NCBI GenBank assembly: GCA_021018815.1
Contig: JAITYX010000062.1
Span: 2,819,501-2,883,500, forward strand
Length of the DNA stretch: 64,000 nt
From: Talinum fruticosum
Taxonomy: Eukaryota > Streptophyta > Magnoliopsida > Caryophyllales > Talinaceae
Direction: 5' to 3'
Part shown: in pieces, positions 45,176 through 57,783 of the stretch
Layout of the letters: each line of letters starts with the position of its first letter
How positions within the stretch are numbered: position 1 is the first letter of the stretch
Program-made: the position numbers and the translations under genes
Notes under the pieces: model-generated
What the model saw: only the letters and a program-made list of their open reading frames with translations
Told to the model about the DNA's origin: nothing
Databases searched by the model: none

Positions 45176-46306
45176 AGCACGCATTCATAGTTGTAAGTTT
45201 ATAAATATCCTCTCGCTAATGGCCACTGTCATTGGTGGACCCCCAAATAAATTCTCTGGCATGGAGGCCGCGGCTGCTTAATTAAGAGCTCTAGATGAGT
45301 ACCATATATTGACGTGCATTCTACGGAAAATAATTAGTGAAATACGTTCATCTAAGACAAATTATCTATAGAGTGATGATCCAAAATAAAGTTTAAATTT
45401 AAAGACTATTTTTATGTTCAATCGACGTAAGTTTTTAACATCATGACCCAAGAAACGGCCATTTTGCACGACTAGGAAAGCAAAGGACAGGTAGCGCAGT
45501 GTTTGGTGACACGAACAATGTCAGAGGGCACGGCCATGCGGGTCGTGTCTCTTCGCCTACTATTCAATTTCGTCTATTTTTATCTGTTTTCTTGCATTGA
45601 TGGCGCGGTTTTATAGCTATGTAATTGCAGTGGGAATTAAGGTAGGTTTAGGGTATTCCTAATCTATTTATAGCAGGATTTATATATACCTTGGGAGTGT
45701 GAAAAAAGGAGTGTGGGCAAACAAACGGGGGTGAAAGAATCACCCGGAGTGGGAACCCTTGAGAGCATCCCATGACTATTCTAGATAAAGTTCATCAAAG
45801 AGTGCTAATTGGAAAGCATCCAATTGAAAAGTAATAATTAGAGAAAATCAATTAGAGAGCATCCATTTGAAGAGTGCTATTGTGAGGAAACTGATGTGAG
45901 ATTAAGATATCTCAAGCTTGAGAGGGTCTCGAAATTTGATATCATCCTTGTACACTCTCATAATAATAAATTTATTTGTGCTCATTTTGCCCATAATTTT
46001 GCTAAGTTAGATTTTTCACATTAAATCTTTGTCTCAAACATGTCTATTTTCATTAGGTTTTTAATAATATTTTTATCATTCTAAATCCCTTTTATAATAT
46101 TTGCTCTAGTTGCCTAATAAATGAGTTTTATAAAGTGAGGAATTATTCCTAAGAGTATCTCATGCATAAACTTATCATAAAGGGGGCATATTTTGGCATA
46201 GTATATTCTGAATTATACTTGAGAGTACAAATTTTGTACACACAAAATGACCAATATCAGTGAACATTGAAAAGAGAGTAGTTTCAGCTTTCCATATCTC
46301 ACAGAA
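45176..46306. other. Upstream region of the TBL gene, with LTR-like text
   Basis: 45480-45960 has 'gagggcacggccatgcgggtcgtg', broken here as gagggcacgg / ccatgcgggtcgtg, of the same palindromic type as the Gypsy-like LTRs. It is followed by ctatttatagcagg and 'ttgtacactctcataataat', an LTR-like layout. 46000-46306 is the probable promoter and 5' UTR of the TBL gene. No clear TATA box could be chosen. Confidence 0.35.
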
Positions 46307-48251
46307 ATGGAGATAAGCTCCACCATTACTGAACGATGGAGATCTTTGACCCTCGCAAGCTTCATGGGTTGCATTGTTTTCATCTTTGTCATCGGCCAAA
46401 ACAACCCAACTATCAACCTTTTCATTTCAAACAGCAGTGTGGCAACTCTGTCTATGGAGGAGCAACCCCATTCTCTCTCTTCCGCCATTGTTCTTACAGA
46501 GACAGAGCAAGCAAGCCCTTCATCTAGCCAGAAAGAGACAAAACAGAGTATTAACAGGACAGAGAAAGAGTGTGACATGAATGATGGGGAGTGGGTTTAC
46601 AAGCCGGAAAAGAAAGCGAGCTACTATGACAGTGAATGCCCATTTCTGGAAGAGAAGATGAACTGTAGGAGTAATGGGAGGCCTGATTTTGAGTATCAGA
46701 ATTGGATATGGGAACCAAGAGATTGTGATTCTGCTCAGTAAGCTCGACAAAGATACCGATTTTTCACTTGGGTTTGCTTCATATATACCTGAATTTCATT
46801 GATTTGAGCACAATTTATGAAGATCAAAGAGGGGTCTACCTTCGTTTTTGCAGGTTTAATGGGACAGACATGTTGGAAAAGCTTAGAGGAAAGAGAATGA
46901 TAGTAGTGGGAGACTCAATGAACAGGAACCAATGGGAGTCTCTTGCTTGTCTTCTTTATTCTTCCGTCGATCCTCCCCAGGTTGAAGGCCTAGAAGTCAA
47001 GAGTAGATACCGCAAGCTTTTCCGAGACAAGGTAGTAGTTTAATCATGTATGAATTTGTCGTGCCCATAACATGTTCGACAAAATGTCTCAATGAAAGAC
47101 TACCAGATTTCCAAAGTTACTAGTAAAGAAATAACAAAGCAGACAACTGTCAAAAGATAATTTTCATGTTTAACTTGATGTAGAGTTGTTTGTGGGTTCG
47201 ATTTACAGGATTACGACTTCACATTGGAGTTTGATTTCAGTCCATTTCTAGTAAAACTCGATAAAGACCATGAAAGCGGCAGCAAGGTTCTTCAGCTTGA
47301 TCAAATTTCCGACACATCTGATAACTGGTTGGATGCTGATGTTATGCTGTTCAATACAGGGCATTGGTGGGTGCATTTAGGCAAGTTCAAAACGTAAGTT
47401 CACTTTCATTCAACATATGCATACGCAGAATGAGTTCTTCATTAATACCGTATTACACTTTGGCATCTGGAATGTCATGTATCTGGTTGCTCGATCTGAA
47501 ATGTACATGACCTACACCTATTATGGGGCAACCGGAATATGTTTCTAATCCAACTTCACCTAGCTAAACCAACTTACCCAAAATTTGCTTGACAAATATT
47601 CATTGCATTCGTTTTAACCTGATCTGACAAGAATATTCTATCAACCTATTATGGACTCTCCTGAGATTAATTGAAATGTACCCAATTTGAGCCATCCTAT
47701 TGCGTAGTATGAGTAAGTTTTCTCATCCTGATTCACTAGTCAAATTCTGCAGGTGGGATGTATTTGAGCATAAAGGAGAGCTGCTGGAAGAGATGAAAAC
47801 GGAGGAAGCATTCAAAATCGCAATGAGAACTTGGGCAAAATGGATGGATCACAATGTGAATCCAAACAGGACAATGGTTCTCTTTAGGAGCATTTCACCA
47901 GAGCACCATGGAGACTACTGGTGCTACAATGTGACAAAGCCAATAAGGAACGAATCCTATGCATCATTATTCCCACATTCCTTGATCGATGTTGTAGAGG
48001 ACACGATTAGGAAAATGAGAACGCCTGTGAAATACTTGAACATCACAAAGCTGTCACAGTACAGAAGGGATGCACACCCAGGTCTTTATAGGAATAGCAG
48101 ATGGAAGGTGGTGATGGAGAGGTATAAGAGACACATTCCCTCGTTTGTTGATTGTAGTCACTGGTGCCTCCCTGGAGTGCCAGATACATGGAACAGGTTC
48201 TTGTATGCGTCTATGTTTCCTGACAGTGTTTTGCAGCGTACTAAAATATAG
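46307..48251 (+). CDS. TRICHOME BIREFRINGENCE-LIKE O-acetyltransferase
   Basis: Four exons (46307-46737, 46854-47031, 47209-47393, 47753-48251) with GT/AG borders join in frame to 430 residues; this is an intact gene. The N-terminus has a single hydrophobic anchor (residues about 13-30), typical of type II Golgi proteins. A Ser/Thr-rich stem follows, then the PMR5N-type domain (from about C89, [20 protein letters not shown]). The GDS motif (163-165, [11 protein letters not shown]) opens the PC-esterase domain, and the DxxH motif is DCSHW (398-402). GDS Ser and DxxH Asp/His form the esterase-type catalytic triad. TBL proteins O-acetylate xylan, mannan, pectin or xyloglucan during wall polymer synthesis; the substrate here cannot be told. 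The family member number was not assigned. Confidence 0.95.
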
Positions 48252-48660
48252 ATTCCACCTTAATTTACAAGTTCCTTGTTCTATGTGTGTATAATTTATA
48301 TGGTTTTTACCTAAGTGTCTTTTCCATAATGATTAACTAGGCCACATGAACCCCCACATCCAAAGTTCAAATCTAGGGAAGTAAAATTTTCCCTTGTCTT
48401 AAGAGAATTTGTGGGTGGCAAATGGAATCCTTGTAAGCATGGTTATCAATAAGGTCAAGCTTTAGTTGGAGCTTCGTCCCATGCTTGTGCAATTGTACTC
48501 TCCCCTTCTTCCACCTCCTTACCAGCCCATTAGGTGAAGCCTTACATAACAGCCCCATTTGCCTGATGATCCATGGTTTCCTGCTCAGCTTTGCGCATCC
48601 TGCAGGGACTGTCGATACCAGGTTTGAATCTCGTAATTGTGATGGCCACTGGGATATTAC
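48252..48660 (+). other. 3' flank of the TBL gene
   Basis: Likely 3' UTR up to about 48320 (AT-rich, possible signals such as 'gtataattt'). Then repeat-like text with 'aaagttcaaatctaggg'. No gene. Confidence 0.45.
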
Positions 48661-48874
48661 TACTATGAAATATGATCAATGAAACTTGTTCAAGACAGTT
48701 TGTTCTGCTCCAAGCTAGCTTGTTTGGATCGTGTTTCCTCAGGTCTCTCCAAGACGCCATGATCGTCTACTATGCAATATGATCAATGGCAACTTATTCA
48801 AGACAGTTTGTTCTACTCCAAGCTAGCTTGTCCGAATCGTATTTCCTCAGGTCTCTCCAAGAAGCCATGATCTT
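48661..48874. repeat. Tandem duplication, 107 bp x 2
   Basis: Copies start tactatg(a/c)aatatgatcaat at 48661 and 48768, and share 'caagctagcttgt' and 'cctcaggtctctccaaga'. Divergence is slight. Confidence 0.92.
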
Positions 48875-49204
48875 CAACCTTGAATTTCTATTGCTGCATA
48901 ACTCCACCAATACCAACGATAGTCAGTGGTTTTGTAATCCACCAATACTCAGTCCTTAAATGGTAATCATGTATCCATCGACCCATTAATTATCCTTTTG
49001 GTCATAGTTGCTTTTCTCTGAGGCATTACTACGTTTATCAATATGATTAAATGGCTAAAATAGAAAATCCTTACGAAAAGATACATCAAATGTATTATGG
49101 TAAATCTGGATAACTATTGGAACATAGTTCAAGAACTTGGCTAAATTTTGATAACAATTGGAACATAGGTCAAGAACTTGGCTAAGGAAAATGAAAGCAG
49201 GTTT
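48875..49204. other. Intergenic with a short duplication
   Basis: 'aagaacttggctaa' occurs twice about 40 bases apart (about 49131 and 49172) as part of a roughly 41-bp tandem copy. No gene. Confidence 0.55.
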
Positions 49205-49770
49205 ATGGGTTTGGTTGGGGCGGGGGAATGTTCCCTAGAAAATAATTTTCAATTTTTCGTCTTTTGGTGAAAAATACGATTTGAAAAATTACTTTCCATT
49301 TCCAAAGGGAGGAAGATTTTCTGGACATATATAATTTTAACGGTTTGAATCAAATTTTAAGTATTTGATAGACACATTAAAAAAAGTTTGACTCTAAAAT
49401 TTGGTGTAAAAATTTCTTCATTTGTCAACATTTATCAACACATATTTAATCACTAAAATAATTTAGTTCACTAATTGTTTGGATACAGAGTGACTTTAAT
49501 GGTTTTAATCAAACTTTACCCTTTGATTAGGAATATTAAAAGAAATTCAACTCTAAAATTTGATGTCAAAATTTCTTCATTTGTCAGAACTTATCACTAT
49601 GTATATTACCACTACAACAATGAGAAATATGAATTGAGAGATATTTTCATTCCTATCAAACAATAAAAAAATATGAGTTAAAAATTATTTGCCGTGAAAA
49701 AATATTTTCCATAAAAAACTATTTTCCAAGAAAATTATTTTCTGTACAACCAAACACACCATAATTTTTA
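49205..49770. mobile_element. Fold-back MITE-like element
   Basis: The left arm (tttggttgggg ... agaaaataattttc) and the right arm read inward (tttggttgtac agaaaataattttc) are inverted copies. The interior contains two related units of about 150-165 bases sharing 'actctaaaatttg' and 'aaaatttcttcatttgtca' (49380-49440 and 49550-49600). It has no coding region. The target duplication was not defined. Confidence 0.5.
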
Positions 49771-50893
49771 GGATTTATGGTTATTTATTGAAGACAGGAG
49801 ATATGGTGTAATATGCCTGACTCCAAGCAGAGGCATTTCAACAAGAGCAATATTTAAAACTTCAATTTTATGACAATATCCAATTAACTAACAATTTACT
49901 TTAGTATTAATGTTCTTTGTTGGATTTCTCTATTAACTAATGAATACCACCATCTATTTGTAATATAAATATTGAATATAGCTTATCCAAAAATTAAAAA
50001 AAAAAAACAAAAGAAAACTATTGAATATAAAGCTTCTTTTAAAGTAATACCTTTTGATAGAAAAATTCAGTAGTTATCATGTGCTTACATTCCAACTTTA
50101 TCGACTTTTTCCTTCATTGCTCTAATATTAAAAACATTTATTTGGGTGAAAGCTAATATTAAACTATGGGATAACAGCACATAATTTCTTTGGTTTTCAA
50201 TTAAAAAAATATAACTTTCTTTTGCATTAAAAGTTTAAAGTAATACATATTATTTTTTACGGCAATCAAAAAATTACATAAAGGTATGTTATAATTTAGT
50301 GCAATTATTAAAAATTTACTCAGGGCACCCTAATATTTCATAAATTACTATACTTTCAGACGATGACATTATCTTTTTTAATAAAATGGGCGAAAATTCA
50401 AAACAAAAGGAGTTGGCTTTCTCAAGCAATCTTTTTCCTTTCATCCTTGTACATCCTCACTCAATTGTTCGTCATCTTGACCTTCCTTTCATCCTTCCTC
50501 AAACTCTATTTGTGCAAATGCTTGAAGATCTCAAGCTACATTTTTGGTTATTCTTTTTTTATTTGTGTGAGCAATTTCTTGTGTAAATTGTGTTCTAAGT
50601 ATATGTGATGAGTAATTTCTGACCCGAATTATTTTATTATTATTTTGGTAAAATATTATTTATTAATATTAATTGTGATTAAATGAACTATTTTTATTAT
50701 TTATTGTTTTTTATTGGAAAAATAATAGGGATGAGAGAGAATTGATGAGTATTGGGAAGAGAGAAAAGGGGAAAGAGTTGGGAAGAGCAATGGCGCAATG
50801 AATGGGGATGAAAAAAAATGGCGCAATGAATGAAATAAAGAGGGGGTATTTTGCTTGGTATTAGATAAACTAGGCCTATATTTCTTACTCCGT
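49771..50893. other. AT-rich intergenic stretch
   Basis: Short open frames near 50363-50608 lack known motifs and look like chance frames. 50750-50840 repeats 'ggcgcaatgaatg' twice. No gene recognised. Confidence 0.5.
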
Positions 50894-52509
50894 AAGGATT
50901 TTAGGTAAATTTTTTCTAATTTTATATTAATATTTTTATATATTTATTAAAAAAATTTCATACACAATTTTTTAAAAATATAATAATATTTTTAAGTTTT
51001 AATTATTTTAAATTTAATTGTTATTATATGTATTTCTTTTATGAATAATTAGGAGAGTTACAATTAAGTATAATTTTTTCATATCAAGGAGGATTGTTAA
51101 GATAAGTAAAATATTCGGATTCTTTTTCATTCTTTCTAAATACAGTACGAAATACATTCTATGTATAAAAAAATTTTAAATATATTGATCTCATTATAGT
51201 TGCGAGTTGTTTATTTTTCAGAAATTTATATATTTTCTTTTTTAATAATAATTTATTTAACTGCTTGTTTATGACATACTATATCTAATTATTACATTAG
51301 TAATATAGAGTTTTTGGTAGTTAGATAGTCTTTTTAATATAATTTAATAATTTATTATATTATTCTTTTTTTACAAGGTAAACTATATTTATTTAATTAT
51401 TTATACAATCATTAATGATTTATTATATCGCATCCTATGTTACAATCATACGTATCATTCATACATGAACTTTATCCAACTTTTAATATATGTATACTAG
51501 GTATATACCCTTTGCTTTGCAAGGATTTGAGATAACTTTTTTTAATTTTATTAATATTTTTATACCAAAATTTTTAAAAATATAATAATATTTTTTAAGT
51601 TTTTATTATTTTCAATTTAATTTTTACTATATGGACCTTTTTTATGAGCAATTATAGGAGAGTTATAATTAAGTCTGATTTTTTCACAACAGGAAGGATT
51701 GTCAACAATAAGTAAAATATTGGAAATCCTTTTCATTCTTACTAAATAGAAATGAATTACATTCTATCCATAAAAAAAAGAGTATATTAAATTTATTGGT
51801 CTCATTAAAATTTAAATTGTTGATTTTTTAAAAATTTATATTTTTTCTTTTTTAATAATAATTTACTTAAATATTTGTTTATGACATATAAATAATTATT
51901 GCAGTAACATCCTAGAACTTTTGATAGTTGGATAGTCTTTTTTAATATAATTTAATAATTTATCATATTAATCTTTTTTGCATGACAAACCATATATATT
52001 GTGCTATTTATAGCATCATTAATTATCAACTACATGTCATACTACATGACAATCCTATGTGTATGTGTTATTCATACATGAACTCTACCCAACTTTTAAT
52101 ATATATACTAGGTTTATACCCCTTGCTATACAAGGGCATTAATTAAATTTTTAATAATTTAATAATTTTTTAATTTAATTATTTCTAATTAATATATAAC
52201 AATAAAAATTAATTATAAGTTAAAAGAATTACTTTCTTTTAAATAACAATAGTAAATTGATATATTAGATTATATAATTTATTATAAACAGTAAATAGAT
52301 ATGTCTCTTTCTTTTTTTTTATTTTGATTAATATAATTTTTATTCTTAATGTTCATTATATTTAATGTTAATGTGAATAGTCCCAATATTAAATTGAATT
52401 AAATTTGCATTGAATCTACCTATTTAGCATCCTACATGGCATCCTGCGTGGCATCTTACGTGTTGCTCATACATTGCATCAACTCAACTTTTTATATATA
52501 TATTAGTGT
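50894..52509. repeat. Tandem AT-rich units, about 610-630 bp, Helitron-like words
   Basis: Units start at aaggattttagg (50894), aaggatttgaga (51521) and aagggcatta (52132). The first two run parallel for about 600 bases with shared blocks such as 'ttcttttttaataataattta', split as ttcttttttaat/aataattta, 'tagatagtctttttaatat' and 'cattcatacatgaac'. Unit borders read 'tatactaggtatataccc'/'tatatactaggtttatacccc' and near 52500 'tatatattagtgtgaatccc'. This border text resembles the 'actag..tatacccgtgc..gcacggg' ends of plant Helitron-derived repeats. No Rep/helicase. The third unit is shorter and diverged. Confidence 0.65.
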
Positions 52510-54900
52510 GAATCCCATGCTTCGCACGCATATGTGCTATTATTTGATTAGTTGATATACTATTATAAATATTAAATATATATTTCATGTAAAATTATAA
52601 ATATTAACCTTAGAATACATATGGGTGTTTTATAATTTAAAGGTAATTATTAGGAGGAAGAATGTAAATTTTGAGTTACTCAATGAAAGAAAATAATTCA
52701 TCATCATGTGAATCTATAAAATAGCTTTTAACTTATCATTTTCTCCCACCATATTTTAAAGTTGAAATGTATCTCGTCCCACTTTGTGAGTACCAAACTC
52801 CTTTAAATATATGTGTTTATTATTGGATCTTTTTACACAAGTATCTCACATGGTACTACTCGATTATATCTAGAATTTGAACATATTATAATAATATCAT
52901 TACTCAATATATATAAAATAAACACATGTAATTATGTATATAATAAGAAAATTAAACATCAAAATAATGAAATACACAACTATTAATTTCTTCTCAAAAT
53001 AGTGTCGTACATTTGCCAACCTTGTTTGCCTTCTCATCGCTATATTGCTATAAAACCCCTAGGTTAACAATGGAGATAAAGAGTATCATTTAAGACTAAT
53101 CACTCAATTGAGTAATAGTTGATTGCTTCTTGTAAAGAAATTTTTTATGAAAAAAGAAACAATAGCATATGATGCTGTGTAAGCCACTTAGCACATATCT
53201 CAGAATTTTTACCTTTTTATAATACAAAAAATAAAGTTTTGAATAAATATATTGCATAAACATGAGATAAGTTACATATACCGATAAACAAATAATAACT
53301 TGGACCAAAATTCTTTATCATAATAAGAAAAAATATTCAATATAATTCATATAATTTTCCCTACTAATTGCTAACATAATAAATATTCATATTCTTATAA
53401 CTGACTATATGTAATACAATAAAAATAAATGAACGGTTAAAGAAATCCTAAACAAATTAAATTATAATTATTGTAATACTATAATATAATTATCATTTTA
53501 TTTAATTTACTTAAGTTTTAATACTGAAATTAATAGAAATATTATATTATAGTTTTTCTACAATAGTTAGATTAATTATATACAATAAATATTATTTTTA
53601 TTAAAAATTTTTAAAAAATAATAATTTTATAATTGTTGAAGTAATGGACTAATCCTTCAAAAAAATATAGGTAATAAAATATAATATTGATTATGATTAT
53701 AATTAAAATTTATAGGTAATAAATTATAATTATTTTTTGACCAAAATTAAGTATGATTGATAATCATAGTTATTCAAGAGCGATAAATGAACTTCATTTC
53801 ACTTATAATTAAAACTTATAGGTAATAAAGTGCATGTTACAAAAAGGCTTTGATAATATAAAAAATAATAATAATAATAAAACAAAAAGAACCAATGGTA
53901 TCTCCTTTTAATGTTTTAAGTATATTTATATGATATGATATGATATAATATATGATATATGATTGCTTCACCCATCTCCTTTTAATGTTTTAATAAAAAT
54001 CAATTAAAAGTTTTATTTATTTTGCTTTGTCTTCAGGGGAGTATCGATGTTGCAGGCATTTTACATCTCCGTACTATCCACTATTTTGAAAAAGATCATG
54101 CGTTGAGTAACAGAAAGCTTTAGGGTATCTCTCATTAAGTTTTTAAAATCAAGGACTTTATAATAGTTGCACCAAACTATAAAGTACCATCGGAATAAGA
54201 TGTTGGATCAATTTTTGAGAGGATTATTTCCTTTATAATTGGCCCGAGGTTGTTTGATATTTCAATAATTTTAATATGTTGGGTCCTTAACTCATCGTTT
54301 TTGTTAATTTACTATGACTTTAATCTAGAATTCTATTTTAATGATTAAAAAAAATATAGGGTAACATCGAAGTCTCACATAACAATTGTTATAGTATGCT
54401 TATCGATTTGGGTTCCTAATCAAAATTATGTTGTAGGATTCTGTTAAAACTCCTATTTGGTAGAAATTTGGAGAAATAGGACGCAATCCTTAATACATTA
54501 ATATCAGGTTTGATTCTTCCATATTTTATATTATTGTAGTGTCCTTTATGATTTTTTAAAATTTAAATAAATTTTACCAAAAATTTATAAATTATCAAAT
54601 TCATTTATGTAGATTGATGTTATTTTGTGCATTCTAATTCAATGGCTCGACAGCTGACAATTCCAACACAAAAATTTAACGTGATTAAACCCTACAAATG
54701 TTTTTTTAAAAAATCTAAGAAAGAAAAAATAAAAGCATATTTGGCATGAAAAGTATAGTTTCTATTTTCCATTGTACATACCTTGTAAATTTTTTATAGT
54801 ATATGAATATGATCGATTATTTTATCCCAAAATTTGAAATTAGTCTTCCATAATCGTTCGATAATTTGATATTAAAGGACTTTCTTCTTCCATATCTTTG
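52510..54900. other. Very AT-rich intergenic stretch
   Basis: No gene found. Contains (taa)n near 53864-53880, a gatat-rich block (53930-53965) between two copies of 'atctccttttaatgttttaa' (about 53900 and 53975), and repeated 'aaa.ttataggtaataaa' (53680-53830). Possibly a decayed repeat cluster. Confidence 0.5.
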
Positions 54901-54907
54901 GCCTCCC

Positions 54908-54915
54908 TATAAAAG
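54908..54915 (+). promoter_or_regulatory. TATA box of the FBA gene
   Basis: TATAAAAG about 180 bases before the ATG at 55089, in a locally less AT-rich segment. Confidence 0.55.
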
Positions 54916-55088
54916 TCAAGAGAGAGTCTTTACAGTCACAATCTTGTAGCCCCGGTCAACACTCCCTATTTCGACCAAACTCTATCAAATCAAGTAAAAT
55001 CCCCATTTTTCATGAATCCTAAATTCGTCAAAATCTCTCGAAAAGGCATGCAAGTTCTAAAATCAGGGTTCTTTCTCTTTGTTTGATC

Positions 55089-56317
55089 ATGATGCTGGGC
55101 TGTTCCTTCAATTCGCAACGCACAAAAGCCTTGAGATTGTCATCGTCGAACGAATTCGTCTTCCCCGCCGATCTGCTGATAGAAATCCTCAAAAGGGTTC
55201 CGCTGAAATCGCTGATCCGCTTGACTCGTGTCTGTAAGTCTTGGCTCTCTCTCATCACTTCACCAATCTTCATTTCTGCTCATGTTTCCTACAATTCCAC
55301 AAAGCGAAAAAATGGAAATTCCGGTAATTTCCATCTTTTCAAACAACCATTTGATGTCCATAACAAGGATTGCCGCTCCGAATTTTTTATTTACAACATT
55401 AAAGCCCTATCAAAACCCCGCAAAATCAAGTGCCCAGTTGGTAGAAAGCATTTTGTAGTTAGTTCCCATGATGGGTTGCTCTGCTTTTTTGATTTTTACT
55501 CCCAGAACCCTAAAATGGAGCCACTGATCCTCTGGAACCCTTCTATTAAGAGAAAGAAAGTCGTTCCTGTTCTTGTTGATGGTGCTGTTGATCTCACCCC
55601 AGGGGATTTCCCAAATTGATTTTCGGGGTTGGGTTGGATTCCATTTCCAACGAATATAAGGTGGTTCGAGTTGCTTACTTCAATGGTAGTTCTGGGAATA
55701 CCCTTTTTAGGGCTGATGTGTATGGACTTGGTGTTGGGAAGTGGAGGAGCCTGGAAATGACCTCTGTATCTCACAATTTCTCAACCGTTAGGTGGAGAGG
55801 AGTGTGCTTAAATGGGGTGATCCATTGGGTTTGTAATGTGAATGTGAGTTTTGATGATAATGACTTGGTTCTGAGGTCCATTTTGACATTTCAATTGGGG
55901 AATGAAAAATTTGGGGAAATAGAGCTGCCTAAGGAGCTATCCAATGCAAAGAACCAAACCGTAAGGGTCATAAAGGTTGCCATGAGTTGTAAAGAGGTGC
56001 TAGGAGTCATTCACAAGTTTGACAACTTTTTGAGCTTGTGGGTCATGGAGGAGTATGGTACTAAGGAGTCATGGGCTAAGTTGTTTTGTGTTAGCATTGC
56101 GAATATGGTTGGGACCGACATAAATGTGGGGTTGATAAGTACCGAAGCTGTGGCAGTGCGAGCATTCCCAGGTTATTGGATCTCCTACAATGTCAGGAAT
56201 GAAGAAAGGAAGGGCTTCCGACATATGTCAAAGAGTCTTGATTATGTCGATAATTATGTTGAAAGCTTAATTCTATTGGGAAAAGGAAGTGTTTGGCATG
56301 GCAAGAAGCTGACCTGA
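55089..56317 (+). CDS. F-box-associated (FBA) protein, one frameshift
   Basis: Starts MMLGCSFNSQRTK. The F-box is at about residues 23-62 (FPADLLIEILKRVPLKSLIR, then VCKSWLSLI), followed by an FBA_1-type domain with SSHDGLLCFFDFYS, ILWNPSIKRKK, LDSISNEYKVVRVAYF, VYGLGVGKWRSL and GVCLNGVIHWVC. A probable SCF ubiquitin-ligase receptor. The first frame ends at TGA 55616-55618. The family sequence goes on one frame back from about 55605 (LIFGVGLDSISN) to the stop at 56315-56317. One base is therefore missing within 'gatttcccaaattg' (55604-55617), beside C and A runs. With it the protein would have about 409 residues, normal for the family, in a single exon. Either a recent pseudogene or a base-calling error. 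Confidence 0.88.
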
Positions 56318-57783
56318 GATAGTCTAGAAGGTAAAGATTCTGAAATTAGAAAAAGGAAAGCGAAGTGGGATCAATGTAAGTCTCCTAATTAATCAAGTGT
56401 CCTAGTTACTCAGTAATTCCTTTATTAGCACATGTTTTTGGAAACTTTTGATTGCAATGTCTTCCTTTTGTTGAGGCTCAAGGACCTAAGCCTTAAAGAC
56501 TACATTGTACAAATATGTTATTTGAGTAGTGAGAAATATTTCTCTGCTTTGGCTGTATGATTTTGGAGTGTTTGCACAGTTGTATGGTGTATGATATAGT
56601 AGTGTAAATCTCGATGCAAAGTAGAGTCTTTCGGATACAGCTTATTTGCTTCTCAAGGGTAAGGCTGGATACTTCGATTTTTCTAAGACATTTAATCAGT
56701 GGTAATCACTCTATATGGTGGTTCTTTGCTTAGCTGCAAGGTAAAAATATATTGTTTAGTGTATGTAGCCATCCTGTATTCATGAATCATGAATGCTGAA
56801 TCCTTTCCTTAGTAGAGGCAAATCAAGCTTTGTGCTATAAAAATATTGAATTCTGGCCTATGCTAGTCACTTAAATGGGAGTCGAGTTTTTGTGTTTGGC
56901 ATGGCCTGCTGTTGCCTTTGGGGCAAACACACAGGAAAGTGTCAAGATTTGTTCATATAGGGGCCCTGATTCTGTGACCCTTTGTACCTACATGTTTGAT
57001 ATGGGTTACAACTGCTGTGCCTCTAATGCATTTTGAGGCAGAACCAAATAGCTCTGAGAATCACAATTGGTTGATTCGTCAACATTAGTCAGTTCGGATG
57101 TCCAAGTGGTTTCATCCAAGCTTCATGCTGGTTATGAGTAGACACCCTGGTTAAGGTTGATAAATATTGAAAAGTGCTCTATCAAGATTTGTCTTTGCGA
57201 CCCCCTACAGTGGGTTCCTGTAACCGAGCCACCTCTGCCTATGAATTACTGGCTCATTCTTTGAATTGTCTGAATGTTATTGAATTACATTTTTTATAAC
57301 AGTTCTTGACTTTGGAATGATACGCTTGAACACAAATGGGAGATCCGGAAATTTTGTTCCACTTTTCAAGTTCTGAGAATTTGGTATTATTAATTATAGT
57401 CTTTACGGGTGTCTGCTCTCAAAATTTTCCAAACTTTTCTGCAGAAGACTAATTAGAGTGGGACTACCGAGGGTTGGATGTGTTACTAGCCTTTGAAGAG
57501 ATAGAAATTGGACTTTGGCTCTTCTGAAAGGGTCAGGCCCAGTTCCATCCCTCTTCTGGATATTGTTCGATAGGATGATTGATGAAATGCTCAAGACTTA
57601 AGGCCATTGGGCCTAGGCTGCCACAATTAGAATGGACTCACGTTTCTTTTTGACAAAATCATGTTAGAATCTTGTGATCTATAAACTGGTAGCAGCTTTC
57701 CACTTCCCAGTCAAAGTTTTGCTTTTTTTTTTTTTTGGGGGGGATGTCAATGTAGATAAATAAAAAGGAATTATATAAATTTT
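56318..57783. other. 3' flank of the FBA gene
   Basis: The first 400 bases may be 3' UTR (a GT at 56377 follows 'gatcaatgtaag'). The rest shows no gene. 57721-57738 is a T run followed by G8. Confidence 0.5.

Noticed and set aside
50363..50608. Small gene with hydrophobic product
   Set aside because: Two overlapping frames in AT-rich sequence without a promoter, splice logic or known motif.
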